DNA of 64,000 bases from Variimorphobacter saccharofermentans (GTDB taxonomy: Bacteria > Bacillota > Clostridia > Lachnospirales > Lachnospiraceae). Both the position numbers and the translations under genes were made by a program. The notes under the pieces are model-generated. The model was not told the DNA's origin, did no database searches, and saw only the letters and a program-made list of their open reading frames with translations. Positions within the stretch are counted from its first letter, which is position 1, and each line of letters begins with the position of its first letter. This document shows, one piece after another, positions 45,300 to 55,085 of this stretch. The stretch lies in contig NZ_JACEGA010000001.1 of assembly GCF_014174405.1 (NCBI RefSeq), positions 3,450,501 to 3,514,500 on the forward strand, read 5' to 3'.

Positions 45300-45797
45300 T
45301 TAATTTTTTTTGTCATAAAAATATGATTGAGATTCATGCTGTTGAGCCATTGTTTTATAGTAATTAGTTGCTGTTTGATTGCTAATACGTAATTTCTTTA
45401 TTTCTATGCGTTTAGAAGCAATTACAGCCTCAAATTTTTCCTTATTTCTTTTTTCTATCGCTTGAAGTCTAACGCTTAGATCAGTAATCTTAGTAATCAA
45501 TTCTTTCATACAAGATATCTCTACGGAATAGTTTAATTTACCAACCACTAGCTCCTCCTTTACACTTTCATACAGCTTTGTAAAACCAGAATCAAGTGAA
45601 TTAAGGGTTTGCAATTGCTCTTCTTTCTGATCTATGATATCAAGAAATGAATCTTCATCAAAAGCTTCAGATGAAATAATCTCCTCTTGCTTTTCTGTAA
45701 GCCTCATCAGTTGTTGAAGAACTTCATATTTTCGTTGTAATGCATCACAAAGTAATTTAATATACGTATGCTTTAAAGTTTGGTTTTCTAATTCCAT
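45300..45797 (-). CDS. FliT/FlgN-like flagellar chaperone candidate
   Basis: A 165-residue, strongly helical, coiled-coil protein (QRKYEVLQQLMRLTEKQEEII, and KRNKEKFEAVIASKRIEIKKL) ending in a short basic tail. It lies directly after fliS, the usual place for FliT, the export chaperone of FliD. Sequence family is not certain: FlgN-like (hook-associated protein chaperone) is an alternative, but flgN is already present at 55086-55601. GAGAGG precedes the ATG. Its stop is 20 bases from the flagellin promoter. Confidence 0.7.
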   Translation of the reverse strand: MELENQTLKHTYIKLLCDALQRKYEVLQQLMRLTEKQEEIISSEAFDEDSFLDIIDQKEEQLQTLNSLDSGFTKLYESVKEELVVGKLNYSVEISCMKELITKITDLSVRLQAIEKRNKEKFEAVIASKRIEIKKLRISNQTATNYYKTMAQQHESQSYFYDKKN

Positions 45798-45826
45798 AGT
45801 TTTATCCTCTCACATCTTGTTACATA

Positions 45827-46207
45827 TTAATTACTACTTGCTTTACTATTTTTCATTACTTCCTTCCAAGTATCCCTCATCTCACGAATATAGCCTAATG
45901 CTTCCTCAAGCATCTCTTTGTCTTTTTTTATATTCGCATCAATGAGTCTCCTATAAATATAATCGTAGACCACATCAAAGTTCTTTGCTACCGGATACTT
46001 AAAGTCCAAGGTAACACGAAATTCCTGAATGATTTTTTCCGCCTTAATGATATTCTTACTAACTTTATCATAATCCCTCTTTTCAAGCGCTAATAAAGCC
46101 AAATTACAGAACTTTATAGCCCCTTCATATAACATCAAGGTAAGGTCCGCAGGGGTAGCAGTAAGTATTTTACTATCTTGATATGCTGAAGCCGCGTTTA
46201 TAGCCAT
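45827..46207 (-). CDS. fliS: Flagellin-specific chaperone FliS
   Basis: A 126-residue helical FliS of standard length. It has the family start AINAASAYQDSKILTATPADLTLMLYEGAIKFCNLA and the downstream VVYDYIYRRLIDANIKKD. It binds the C-terminal D0 helices of flagellin in the cytoplasm and keeps them from polymerising before export. It also antagonises FliW-flagellin pairing in Bacillus. GGAGGA precedes the ATG; its start is 111 bases after fliD with a hairpin in between. Confidence 0.95.
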   Translation of the reverse strand: MAINAASAYQDSKILTATPADLTLMLYEGAIKFCNLALLALEKRDYDKVSKNIIKAEKIIQEFRVTLDFKYPVAKNFDVVYDYIYRRLIDANIKKDKEMLEEALGYIREMRDTWKEVMKNSKASSN

Positions 46208-46274
46208 TATCCTTCCTCCAATTACAAAATTACACTAACATTGCAATTATAATTAATCACTGTTGTTCGAGTAC

Positions 46275-46304
46275 AAGATGAGTGCCATAAATAGCACTCA
46301 TCTT
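46275..46304 (-). terminator. Hairpin between fliD and fliS
   Basis: AAGATGAGTGC (46275-46285) pairs perfectly with GCACTCATCTT (46294-46304) over an eight-base loop. The minus-strand T-run after it is weak, so it may be a partial terminator or an mRNA end-protecting stem rather than full termination. Confidence 0.45.
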
Positions 46305-46318
46305 AAACATAACAATAA

Positions 46319-48346
46319 TTATTGATTCATCCCTAACATAGATAATACAGAGGAGCTTTGTGAGTTCATTTCAGCCATAGCCTTCTCCATTGCAGTGAAC
46401 TGTTTATAATATCGATCTTCCATTTTATTCAACTTCGTTTCCAACCTTTTAAGCTCTGATTGATAATCCGTAATTGATTTCGCTATTTCTTTATCGTTGT
46501 AGAATGTTAACGCACTTCTGAGCTTTGTACTGCTCATTCGTTTCGTCATATCTTCATATAAATCACCAGCCAGTTTATTGAAAACCGTCATAACTTTATC
46601 CGGATCCTCATTAATCGCCTTCATCAGTTCATCCTCAAAGGCGCCAGATAAGCTGTCCTCCTGATCTCCGTATATATGTAATTGTCCTTTTTCAGTATAA
46701 TTCATAGAACGAATTCCAAAAGAAGATAATGAATATGATTTATCATTGTATGTTACCGAGCCACTAAGGATTGTTCGCATTGATGAAACAAGAGATCCTA
46801 TAACATCATCCCTTCTTAGTAAGGAATCTTTAATTTTATCCTCCCATTTCTCAATCTGTTTATCCGTCATAGCTTCTTTTTCATCGTCAGTTAAAGGTTG
46901 ATAACCTCTTGCGGAAACAGCATTATATGCCTCATTCATCTCCTTCAGCAATTCATTGTAGGTTTTTATGAAATCCTTAATAGAATCATATATTGCCTGA
47001 CTATTTCCCGTAACTCCTACTGTAATAATCTCATCATCAGAGGGATCTGCAGTATTTGCACCTGCTGTTACACCCTTTAATGTAATGGTAAGTCCATTCA
47101 CCGTAAAATCATTGGATGAACCATTCATTTCTACTCCATCCAGAATTATTACGGCATCTCTGGCTTCAACTAAGGTGCTGTTTGATGTACTTCTGGTAAC
47201 AGATCCATCCGCATTTTTAATAACTTCATCAAGCTTTAATAAACCAAGAGAATTCGTTTTTACGATTGTGTTGTCATCAAAATCATCTGTGGAATAAGAA
47301 GTCAGCAAATTTTCCAGATCTGTCTCCGCTGATTCGAACACATTCGACGTATCTGCTGAACCAGCCTTCCATGCTTCAAATTCTGCATTGGCAGCAGCTG
47401 TTGCCTTTTCCTGAAGCTTTTTCTTTACTGCAGCATCAAGAACTTTCTGATCCAAGGTTTCTCCCTCGGGTAATTCTGCTTCTAATCTTTCACGTTCTTC
47501 CGCTGTTACCGCATCGATATTATCCTGATTATTAATATAGGAATTTATATATGACTGACGTACACTATCATGCTTGATTTTTAATAAGCTATCTTTAATC
47601 GCGGTCCTGTCCGCTTCTACCAATGTTGGATCAATATAGGATTGTAACAGCTTGTCAACTGTACTTTTCTGAGTCGACCCCAAACTGCCATAATTAAGGA
47701 AGTCTCGAATCGCATTCCGATCCTGTGCTTCCTCAGAGGAATTCATGGTTATAGAAAATGAATTATTAACACCACTTTCCTTCGAGCTGATAAAGAAACG
47801 CTTCTGTGATGTATCGTAGTTAGCGTTTAAGCCTGCATTTTTACATGCAGTTAGGAAGTCATTCACGGTAGTAGATTTACCAACATCAAGTGTTACTGTC
47901 TTTTGTCCTGCATTGATAGTAATAGTAGACCCTTCATTTGCATCAAATCCAAGATCCTTTAATAAGGTTGCTGAGGTAATCTGTTTACCGTTTATATCTG
48001 TCCCCATCTGACCACTTGTCATGATCTGTGCACTAGCCAATTGTTTAACTTGCAGGCTATGGGTTCCCTCCGGTGCATTTGTTGCTGCTGTTATGGTAGC
48101 CTTTGCCTCATTGGAAGAGGTTGCTTTCTTAGCTAAAAAGCTTCCTTGCATTCTCATTTTAGATAATGAGCCTGTATAGAAGGAATAAATCTTCGAATTT
48201 AATGCCTTCCATTTCTCCTGCTTCCATTCCAGCATTGTGATCTTATTCTCAATCTTTGTAGATTTTAACCTTTGTACTTTCATTAACTCGGTAACGATAC
48301 TTTCCGTATCCATACCGGAAGCTAATCCCGATAATCTCATTGGCAT
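46319..48346 (-). CDS. fliD: Flagellar hook-associated protein 2 (filament cap)
   Basis: A 675-residue FliD, longer than the usual 450-550 because of an added variable middle portion. It starts PMRLSGLASGMDTESIVTELM, the standard family start. It has the N-terminal coiled-coil region, the FliD C-terminal domain (about 450-660) with KTYNELLKEMNEAYN, SSFGIRSMNYTEKGQLHIY, and the C-terminal coiled coil NKMEDRYYKQFTAMEKAMAEMNSQSSSVLSMLG. It caps the growing filament tip and directs flagellin folding outside the cell. The insert about 250-320 is charged and helical. AGGAGG precedes the ATG. Confidence 0.95.
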   Translation of the reverse strand: MPMRLSGLASGMDTESIVTELMKVQRLKSTKIENKITMLEWKQEKWKALNSKIYSFYTGSLSKMRMQGSFLAKKATSSNEAKATITAATNAPEGTHSLQVKQLASAQIMTSGQMGTDINGKQITSATLLKDLGFDANEGSTITINAGQKTVTLDVGKSTTVNDFLTACKNAGLNANYDTSQKRFFISSKESGVNNSFSITMNSSEEAQDRNAIRDFLNYGSLGSTQKSTVDKLLQSYIDPTLVEADRTAIKDSLLKIKHDSVRQSYINSYINNQDNIDAVTAEERERLEAELPEGETLDQKVLDAAVKKKLQEKATAAANAEFEAWKAGSADTSNVFESAETDLENLLTSYSTDDFDDNTIVKTNSLGLLKLDEVIKNADGSVTRSTSNSTLVEARDAVIILDGVEMNGSSNDFTVNGLTITLKGVTAGANTADPSDDEIITVGVTGNSQAIYDSIKDFIKTYNELLKEMNEAYNAVSARGYQPLTDDEKEAMTDKQIEKWEDKIKDSLLRRDDVIGSLVSSMRTILSGSVTYNDKSYSLSSFGIRSMNYTEKGQLHIYGDQEDSLSGAFEDELMKAINEDPDKVMTVFNKLAGDLYEDMTKRMSSTKLRSALTFYNDKEIAKSITDYQSELKRLETKLNKMEDRYYKQFTAMEKAMAEMNSQSSSVLSMLGMNQ

Positions 48347-48358
48347 AAGCTTACCTCC

Positions 48359-48763
48359 TTATCTTCTTTCGTCAACCAGTAATCCTGCCAGTTCCCAAAT
48401 CTTCTCCAGTACCTCAAGCGATTCCTCCGGGGGTATTTCCCGAAGAACTTCTTCTGTCTCCCTGTCGTATACCTTAATGGTTACTCGATTCGTCTCCTCA
48501 TGATAAGCGAACTCACATCTGGTCCTATGGGCTTTCATCTTGTTATTAGCTCTTGTAATCGCATCACGAATTTGCTGCTCCGATGCAATTACTTCTTTCA
48601 TACCTCTGTTCTTCTCAATTCTAATATGTTTGTTCTCAGTAGCAACTTCGGTTATACTTAAATCCTTCGAAGCCATTGCCTGTGCATTGGTTTCAACCAC
48701 TGAACTTTGAATTGGCTTTGCAGAATTTTGATGTCCTGCTCCCGATAATGAATTTAATGCCAT
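48359..48763 (-). CDS. flaG: FlaG-family flagellar protein
   Basis: A 134-residue protein starting MALNSLSGAG; five upstream codons are open but GGAGGTG is placed just before this ATG. The C-terminal FlaG domain (about 70-134) has FAYHEETNRVTIKVYDRETEEVLREIPPEE. FlaG proteins limit filament length in some bacteria. First gene of the flaG-fliD-fliS group and preceded by a SigD-like promoter. Confidence 0.9.
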   Translation of the reverse strand: MALNSLSGAGHQNSAKPIQSSVVETNAQAMASKDLSITEVATENKHIRIEKNRGMKEVIASEQQIRDAITRANNKMKAHRTRCEFAYHEETNRVTIKVYDRETEEVLREIPPEESLEVLEKIWELAGLLVDERR

Positions 48764-48861
48764 TATTAACACCTCCATGTGCCATATAAAATATCTATAT
48801 ACCGATAATGCATATTGCCATCCTTGACTGTATCAGTTAATTGCATTAACATCTACTTCTT

Positions 48862-48889
48862 ATATCGGTTTTCTTTCTAAAATTATTTA
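48862..48889 (-). promoter_or_regulatory. SigD (sigma-28) promoter of the flaG-fliD-fliS operon
   Basis: Read on the minus strand: TAAA, 16 bases, ACCGATAT. It differs from TAAA-N15-GCCGATAT in one base and one position of spacing. It sits about 100 bases before flaG. Confidence 0.65.
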
Positions 48890-48935
48890 TAGCAATCAGC
48901 AAAATTTCGTCATGTCACCTTTACTTATTCCGTTT

Positions 48936-49157
48936 TTACTTGAATAATTTCTTTAGTGCTTCCTCATTACCTGTGGATTCCGCCGCTTCTTTATTGGATT
49001 CTTTAATCTGCAAATAGATCTCCTTCCGATATATCGGCACGGATTTAGGAGCACTGATGCCTATTTTCACCTGATCACCCTTTATATCCAGTATGGTGAT
49101 TTCGACATCGTTGCCAATGATTATGGATTCATTCATTTTCCTTGATAGGGCTAACAT
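48936..49157 (-). CDS. csrA: Carbon storage / translational regulator CsrA
   Basis: A 73-residue CsrA with the family start [15 protein letters not shown] and the RNA-binding beta strands [24 protein letters not shown] sequence. It binds GGA motifs in mRNA as a homodimer and blocks translation. It starts one base after the fliW stop. In Bacillus it represses flagellin (hag) and is titrated by FliW; the flagellin leader here carries matching GGA sites. Confidence 0.96.
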   Translation of the reverse strand: MLALSRKMNESIIIGNDVEITILDIKGDQVKIGISAPKSVPIYRKEIYLQIKESNKEAAESTGNEEALKKLFK

Positions 49158-49158
49158 A

Positions 49159-49626
49159 TTATTTGCCCTCCTTTGCTGCCTTATATTCCATCAATTGCTG
49201 GTAGAATTCATACTTAATCAAATAATCTGAATTCTCAATTATAATCTGCGCTCCCTTTTTGGTATCTGAGTTGATAACAAAGGGAGCTTTCAAATTAGCG
49301 GATATCTTCTTGATATCCGTTGGTACTGTTACTGAGACCAGTACAACAATATTATCTTCCGTTAGATTCCCCAATGGTTGTAACAGTTCATCCTCCACCT
49401 CCGGATTATAATCCCTTTTTACAATAAACGGACTAATAACCGGAATTGCAAGTAAGGGCTCATCCAGACTCTGAAGCCATGAGATGTCCGGTCGTTTTCC
49501 ATCCTCATCATCATAAAGAATGGTATATTTTTTATAATTCTCAAATCCCAGGATTCCATTCTCGAAATAGATAATTTTATTCTCATCTAGATCAATTTCT
49601 CCAAAGTGCTTAGTATTAATTATCAT
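49159..49626 (-). CDS. fliW: Flagellar assembly factor FliW
   Basis: A 155-residue beta-barrel protein beginning with [23 protein letters not shown] and containing [20 protein letters not shown] and the [10 protein letters not shown] core; standard length. It binds flagellin in the cytoplasm, and when free it binds CsrA and relieves repression of flagellin translation. Its gene overlaps a functional unit with csrA. A long leader with a stem-loop lies upstream. GCGGGGAAG precedes the ATG. Confidence 0.96.
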   Translation of the reverse strand: MIINTKHFGEIDLDENKIIYFENGILGFENYKKYTILYDDEDGKRPDISWLQSLDEPLLAIPVISPFIVKRDYNPEVEDELLQPLGNLTEDNIVVLVSVTVPTDIKKISANLKAPFVINSDTKKGAQIIIENSDYLIKYEFYQQLMEYKAAKEGK

Positions 49627-49711
49627 AACTTCCCCGCCTTCCCTTCCATCGGAATCATTTGTTTATATCAACATTATTATACACGATTTGTCTTATTTTT
49701 TCATTATATAA

Positions 49712-49798
49712 ATTATCGAAAGTCTTTTGGAGGTTGCAGGCCAGTTTCCAGCCGAGTTAACAGCTTTGTCCGCATTGCAACTATGGACTTTCGATAAT
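49712..49798 (-). other. 87-nt structured element between flgL and fliW
   Basis: An exact 13-base inverted repeat, ATTATCGAAAGTC (49712-49724) and GACTTTCGATAAT (49786-49798), encloses a second inverted pair GTTGCA (49733-49738) and TGCAAC (49776-49781), with a 37-base central part. It follows flgL and precedes fliW on the minus strand. There is no T-run immediately after it. A transcript processing site, terminator or regulatory RNA are possible. Confidence 0.55.
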
Positions 49799-49901
49799 CT
49801 GATTTTTATTTAATTAGATATGCAATAACATTATTACAAATTATATAACATATCATACTTCACTGAGTATTTCATATGATAATAAAGCCAAATCCATCAT
49901 T

Positions 49902-51401
49902 CTATAGGAAATCCAGTAATGTATTCTGAACAACCCTGGAAGCAGCATTTAAGGAGGATTTATATATGGTATCAGCCACATTATATTTCACTATGGTATC
50001 AACCAAATCCACATCTTCATTCTGTGAGAGCAGCTCCTCGAAGTCAACCTTCTGGCTGGACAATCTGTTTTCCGTAAGTTCCAAACGAACATAACGGCTA
50101 CCCAGATCTGCCACTGCTGCATTCACTCGATCCTGTTCCTTTGCTGATACAGTCATTCCCTTTGCAAAAGCCTGCTGCATTACTTCTTTTTCGAGGCCTA
50201 ACTGAGTGTTCATCATTTCTTTTAATTTCTCGTAATACTCTCGATCTGCATCACTTAAGGAATTATCAGACAGACGTTTTTCTAATTCGGCAATGTTCTT
50301 CTCCGTTTCAACCACATCATTCACCGCATTAAGTATATCTTCAATCCTTCTTCCGATGGTAGGAGAGAAAGCATCCTTTGCTTCGGTATTAATCGTAAGC
50401 TTCTGATTGAAATTAACCTCATACTGGATTTTTTGTCCTTCTTTCATGTCTCTTTCAAATATAACAGGATCCTTTTCCGGAGTCAGGCTATCACTCATCG
50501 TACAATTAAAGAAATGCTCCGGTTTTAAATCTCCTCTCTGAAAGCCAGATTTATCATATTCTACTGATATCTTATCAGCAGTACGAATATCATTGTATAC
50601 GGACTCACCGAAGATGATCTCACCTGTCTCATAGATGTAATGAGCATCCGTGGCTGCCGGACTATAAGCGGAAGGATCATTTGCTGATATTGGAGCGATG
50701 GTTAAGCTCGGAAGACGTTCACTCATGGTTCCGTCCGGGTTCTTATCATACAGTCTTACAACAACCGGTTCTGTTTTACTTGTATTGTTATAAGCAAGCT
50801 GAATACGGTAATTACTAATCAACTCAGGAGCATCCGTTAGCGGGGAGGTTCCATCAATATCAGAACCAAGATATCTTCCGTTCACTTTATTCAGAATTTG
50901 AATCTGCTCCGCATCAAAATCTTCGGTAATAGAATAATTTAATGTTGGGGCATTCTCCATAAAGGTTAAGGAGCTGTCCGTCTTATAACCTGAAAATACA
51001 TATCTTCCCGCATAATTGGAGTTACCCTCCTGATAAATCTGTTCCTTCATCTGTTCCAGGTTCTGTACGATAAAGGAACGATCCTTCGGGGTTAAGGTGT
51101 CCGAACTACCCTGAACACAATAGGTATTGATCTGTTGAAGAATATCATTCACTGTATCAAGAGCACTCTCTGTGACCTCCATCCAAGACATTGCATCCGG
51201 AATGTTCTTCTCATGATATTGCTCTATCTCAGTCAGATTGGTTCTAAGCTTCAATGCACGAACAGTGATAATTGGATCATCGGATGGCTTCTGAATTTTT
51301 TTACCGGTGGCATATTGCTCCTCCAGCTTTGACATATGAAGCTTATTCCGATTAATATTGCTCATCATATTATTCGTCATCATCTTATTTGTAATTCTCA
51401 T
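49902..51401 (-). CDS. flgL: Flagellar hook-associated protein 3
   Basis: A 499-residue FlgL, larger than the usual ~300 because of an inserted variable region (about 150-330) between the conserved helical ends. The N-terminus RITNKMMTNNMMSNINRNKLHMSKLEEQYATGKKI is family-typical. The C-terminus VDLVDTIVKYNVADTIYKSSLNAASRVVQNTLLDFL is the flagellin-like D0 part. It joins hook and filament. GGAG precedes the ATG; 72 bases after the flgK stop. Confidence 0.93.
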   Translation of the reverse strand: MRITNKMMTNNMMSNINRNKLHMSKLEEQYATGKKIQKPSDDPIITVRALKLRTNLTEIEQYHEKNIPDAMSWMEVTESALDTVNDILQQINTYCVQGSSDTLTPKDRSFIVQNLEQMKEQIYQEGNSNYAGRYVFSGYKTDSSLTFMENAPTLNYSITEDFDAEQIQILNKVNGRYLGSDIDGTSPLTDAPELISNYRIQLAYNNTSKTEPVVVRLYDKNPDGTMSERLPSLTIAPISANDPSAYSPAATDAHYIYETGEIIFGESVYNDIRTADKISVEYDKSGFQRGDLKPEHFFNCTMSDSLTPEKDPVIFERDMKEGQKIQYEVNFNQKLTINTEAKDAFSPTIGRRIEDILNAVNDVVETEKNIAELEKRLSDNSLSDADREYYEKLKEMMNTQLGLEKEVMQQAFAKGMTVSAKEQDRVNAAVADLGSRYVRLELTENRLSSQKVDFEELLSQNEDVDLVDTIVKYNVADTIYKSSLNAASRVVQNTLLDFL

Positions 51402-51473
51402 ATCATTTCTCCATTCTGCCGAAACACTGTGAATTTAGTTTCGTTAATAGTAGGCTAAATGTATATCTTCCTG

Positions 51474-53327
51474 TTATACACCCATATAATTGATTAATTT
51501 ATCATAGATCTCATCCATTACCGAGATCACCTTGGCGGATAAATTGTAGGCATTCTGATAACGAACCAGGTTCATGGCTTCCTCATCAATGTCAACGCCG
51601 GATACGGATAATCTCTGATTTTGAATTATATTAAGTATGTTCGTCTGGTTATCCGAAAAGTTATTTGCCTTTAAGGTATCAATACCAACCTCCGCTACCA
51701 GGGACTGGAAAAATGCCTCTGCTGTTCCTTGTTTAAACAATTTGCTTTCCTTGATGTTAATTAAACGAAATGTCAGATCATTATTCTCCGAGCCGTTAAC
51801 CACATCAGTAGATGCTGCAAATAAGTTCGGATCCAGGATCATGTCACTGTTAATCATGAAATTCTCTGCCGTCATCAGATAATAGCTTCCATACATTGGT
51901 TCCGAATCCGGAGTCGTTTCAAAATAGCTTCCCGTCCGTGAATTAAATACGTTCTTATCATAATACATTTCGTCCGGTGATCCTTCTATAGGTCCAAAGG
52001 TATAATATCTTCCATTCACTTTATTCATAGCAGTGAATACATCCGTTCCTTTTTCCCCTTCCAGATTCACGCCTTCCCGATGTATACCATTGAAGGTCAT
52101 AGCAAAGGTTCTGATAAACTCATTCATCTGGTTCATATAATATGGAATACCCTTATAATCTATGGACTCTCCAATTCGAACCTCTGCATCTACCGAATCC
52201 CTGATAATATCTTTTTCTAATTCAAATTCATAGGTATATTCATTTGTCACTTCATCGATGGTCACTTGAAAACCAAGATATTTATAATCAATATTATCGA
52301 TGGTTATAATTCCTTGCTGCGGAATATTGAGTTTCTCAATCGAATTAATATTCGTACCGCTTAATCTGAGGGTGGAATCACCAGCAGTTGTATCTGCCCT
52401 CCCGTGAAGGTAAAACTGGTTATTCCCATCACGAACCTCCAGTAGAGCCTGTAATGTTCCGCCAAGAGTACTGCTTCTCTGATTGAAATGCTGCCCATTT
52501 GTCCAGTAGATGTCATAAATGCCATCAATATCAGTCTGATTAATTTTCTGTTCTCTGGGACGAACCTCCAATGTATTGAAGTCAGATCCATCCACTAAGG
52601 TTGAGCCATTCAATTTTACAACATAACTTGTTAAAGAAACTCCCTGTCCAATTACCTGCTCCGTAACAGTTATATTTGCTATTTCCGACAATTCATCAAC
52701 CAGTAATGCTCTTTGATCACGAAGATCATTGGCCGTGCCACCATTGACTTCAATAGTATTGATCTGTTTTGTGGCTGTCGCAATCTGCTTTGCCAGGGAA
52801 TTAATCTGATCCACTTTATTACGAATATCGAAATTACACTCTTCCTGAATACTTTTCAGGTTTTGTGATACAGAGTTAAAGTATTCGGTAAAGCTTTGGG
52901 CATAATTGATTAGCTGGGTACGAACGGTCAGATTTGCAGGGTTCTTTGACAACTCCTGTAAACAACTGTTGAAAGAGTTATATGTTGTTGTAAACCCTTC
53001 CAGACTGACCTCGTTAAAATAATTCTGTATTTCATTCATATAATATGCTTTTGTATTGTATTCACCATATGATGTACTATTCTTCCAGAACTTCTCATCA
53101 TAATAGAGTTCACGAAGCTGATTAACTCCCAACACAGTTACACCTGTTCCGGCCATTCCATAGGTACTATTTACCCTTAATGCTTTACCTGCCTGTTGTC
53201 CCATGACCTGTCTTGTGTAGCCCGGTGTCTCCGTATTCGCTATATTATGCGCCGTTGTATCGAGAGCGGCCTGATATGCATATAATCCCGTTTGTCCAAT
53301 ATTTAATCCAAAAAATGTAGATCCCAT
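51474..53327 (-). CDS. flgK: Flagellar hook-associated protein 1 (first copy)
   Basis: A 617-residue FlgK. It starts STFFGLNIGQTGLYAYQAALDTTAHNIANTETPGYTRQ, the rod/hook-type D0 motif, and ends with the D0 helix SGVDIDEEAMNLVRYQNAYNLSAKVISVMDEIYDKLINYMG. The FlgK-specific segment RDQRALLVDELSEIANITV is near residue 215. It forms the hook-filament junction. It follows a second flgK gene on the same operon. GAGGTGAAGGT precedes the ATG. Confidence 0.93.
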   Translation of the reverse strand: MGSTFFGLNIGQTGLYAYQAALDTTAHNIANTETPGYTRQVMGQQAGKALRVNSTYGMAGTGVTVLGVNQLRELYYDEKFWKNSTSYGEYNTKAYYMNEIQNYFNEVSLEGFTTTYNSFNSCLQELSKNPANLTVRTQLINYAQSFTEYFNSVSQNLKSIQEECNFDIRNKVDQINSLAKQIATATKQINTIEVNGGTANDLRDQRALLVDELSEIANITVTEQVIGQGVSLTSYVVKLNGSTLVDGSDFNTLEVRPREQKINQTDIDGIYDIYWTNGQHFNQRSSTLGGTLQALLEVRDGNNQFYLHGRADTTAGDSTLRLSGTNINSIEKLNIPQQGIITIDNIDYKYLGFQVTIDEVTNEYTYEFELEKDIIRDSVDAEVRIGESIDYKGIPYYMNQMNEFIRTFAMTFNGIHREGVNLEGEKGTDVFTAMNKVNGRYYTFGPIEGSPDEMYYDKNVFNSRTGSYFETTPDSEPMYGSYYLMTAENFMINSDMILDPNLFAASTDVVNGSENNDLTFRLINIKESKLFKQGTAEAFFQSLVAEVGIDTLKANNFSDNQTNILNIIQNQRLSVSGVDIDEEAMNLVRYQNAYNLSAKVISVMDEIYDKLINYMGV

Positions 53328-53369
53328 ACCTTCACCTCATATGTAGAAATACTTATAATGTTCTACCCT

Positions 53370-55046
53370 TTACAATCTCATTATTATGTGTTCCAGCATC
53401 TCACTTACAACATTGATATATCTGGCCGAAGCATTATAAGCATGCTGATATTTGATTAGGTTTGTCAATTCTTCATCCGATGAAACGCCTGTAATTTGTG
53501 ATCTTTGATTATCGATCGTTTCTACCATGGAAGCCTGTGTGGTACTAATGGTATTGTATTGCTCTCCACGATTGGCAATCTCCGAGATGAATGCGGTGTA
53601 ATAATCACCAAAGTTAAATTTCGTTAAATCGTTTGGAGTAAGAGTAGCAAATGGCTCCTGCCACTTGGTAACCAGTTCCTCCGCTATCTTAATATCGAAA
53701 TCTCCGGATCCGGTGTTACTGGATAGAGGTAAATATGCGTTATTCTGTAGTAGTACCGGATTTACTTCAAGCTCCCCAAGAGTATATAGGGAATACTTAT
53801 CCGCCGGGTTCTCCTCATTATATACAAGTACCGTATCCGATATAGTATTACCGTATTCATCAGTGCCTACAATGTATCTTTCCTCATAACGTTTCACTGT
53901 CTTACGATCAAACAAGGCTTCTCCGGCTATTCCATTCAAACCGACGGGAGCTTTATCTGTATCCAGTATGTATACTTCTCCGCTACCGTCTGCTAAAGTA
54001 ACCTTCTTATTCGGGCATAGAATATCATTAATTGTGGTTACGATACCATGTATGAGCTGATCAAACTGAATTTGCACTGCCATAATAGTGGAAGCATTCT
54101 TTATTTCATCATAGTTGGCAATATCCGTGTAATTTCCTTGTTTATTTCCTCTGGCAATCAGTAATCCCTTTAAGGAACCGATATCCGTATTACCCTCGGA
54201 GGTAGGAACCTGAGCAAGGTTAAATACATCCATATTCCCGTGTGCTTCCCATACCGGCTTCAGCATAGGTGAGGTTTCGTTTACCCTTTCGGTCTTCATA
54301 TGGTATACGACCTCATCACTAACAAATGGGGTTCCTTCTATACTTACATTAACAACACCAGAGGCATCTTCTTTATAGCTAATCAAGGCCATTTTACCAA
54401 GTTCATCTAATAACAGATTTCTCTGGTCACGAAGATCATTTGCCTTTTCCTGCTTGTTACTCTCATACATACGAATTTTAGTATTCAGTTCTTTGATACT
54501 GTCACCGATCTCATTGATTCGGTTTACCTGCTTTTGTATCTGGGTGTTTAAATTAATCTGATAGTCGTTCAACGCATTAGAGATATTCTCTGTACGCTCC
54601 ACTAACGTAACCGCATTCTGTATTAAGGAAGCTCTTGCAGCAATGCTGTCCGGTTCCTTCGCAAGCTCCTGCAAAGATACCCAGAACTCATTCAGACTGC
54701 TCTGGAAGGTGATTCCCTCCAATTCTCCGAATAATCCTTCCACTTCGGATACTGCCTGATATTGAGCCTCATAATATGCCTGTCTTCCGATTTCCTGACG
54801 GTAAGCACGGTCCAAAAAGAGATCTCGAACCTGCCTTACTGTTGCAAAATCCGCTCCCAGACCCTGCTGTAATGTGGATATATGATTCATACCCAGCTTT
54901 ACATAACGAAAATCAGTAATTACAGCCTGTTGTCTTACAAAACCCTTTGTATCAACATTAGCCAGGTTGTGGGACGTAATATTCAAAGCGGTCTGACTCA
55001 CATTCAAACCCGATACACCGACATATAAGCCACCAAATGAACTCAT
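53370..55046 (-). CDS. flgK: Flagellar hook-associated protein 1 (second copy)
   Basis: A 558-residue FlgK starting MSSFGGLYVGVSGLNVSQTALN; four upstream codons are open but GGAGGTACAA precedes this ATG. It has the same landmarks as the gene after it: NITSHNLANVDTKGFVRQQ near the start, LRDQRNLLLDELGKMALISY near 205, and the C-terminal ITGVSSDEELTNLIKYQHAYNASARYINVVSEMLEHIIMRL. The two copies are clearly diverged (no long identical runs). Both are in one operon, 42 bases apart. Confidence 0.92.
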   Translation of the reverse strand: MSSFGGLYVGVSGLNVSQTALNITSHNLANVDTKGFVRQQAVITDFRYVKLGMNHISTLQQGLGADFATVRQVRDLFLDRAYRQEIGRQAYYEAQYQAVSEVEGLFGELEGITFQSSLNEFWVSLQELAKEPDSIAARASLIQNAVTLVERTENISNALNDYQINLNTQIQKQVNRINEIGDSIKELNTKIRMYESNKQEKANDLRDQRNLLLDELGKMALISYKEDASGVVNVSIEGTPFVSDEVVYHMKTERVNETSPMLKPVWEAHGNMDVFNLAQVPTSEGNTDIGSLKGLLIARGNKQGNYTDIANYDEIKNASTIMAVQIQFDQLIHGIVTTINDILCPNKKVTLADGSGEVYILDTDKAPVGLNGIAGEALFDRKTVKRYEERYIVGTDEYGNTISDTVLVYNEENPADKYSLYTLGELEVNPVLLQNNAYLPLSSNTGSGDFDIKIAEELVTKWQEPFATLTPNDLTKFNFGDYYTAFISEIANRGEQYNTISTTQASMVETIDNQRSQITGVSSDEELTNLIKYQHAYNASARYINVVSEMLEHIIMRL

Positions 55047-55085
55047 TTGTACCTCCATCTTGCCGCTGTGCGGCAGTACTTTCTC

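Noticed and set aside
49712..49798. A cyclic-di-GMP riboswitch upstream of fliW
   Set aside because: Neither strand shows the conserved GACGCAAAGCC-like core or the tetraloop-receptor pair, although a flagellar context made it worth considering.
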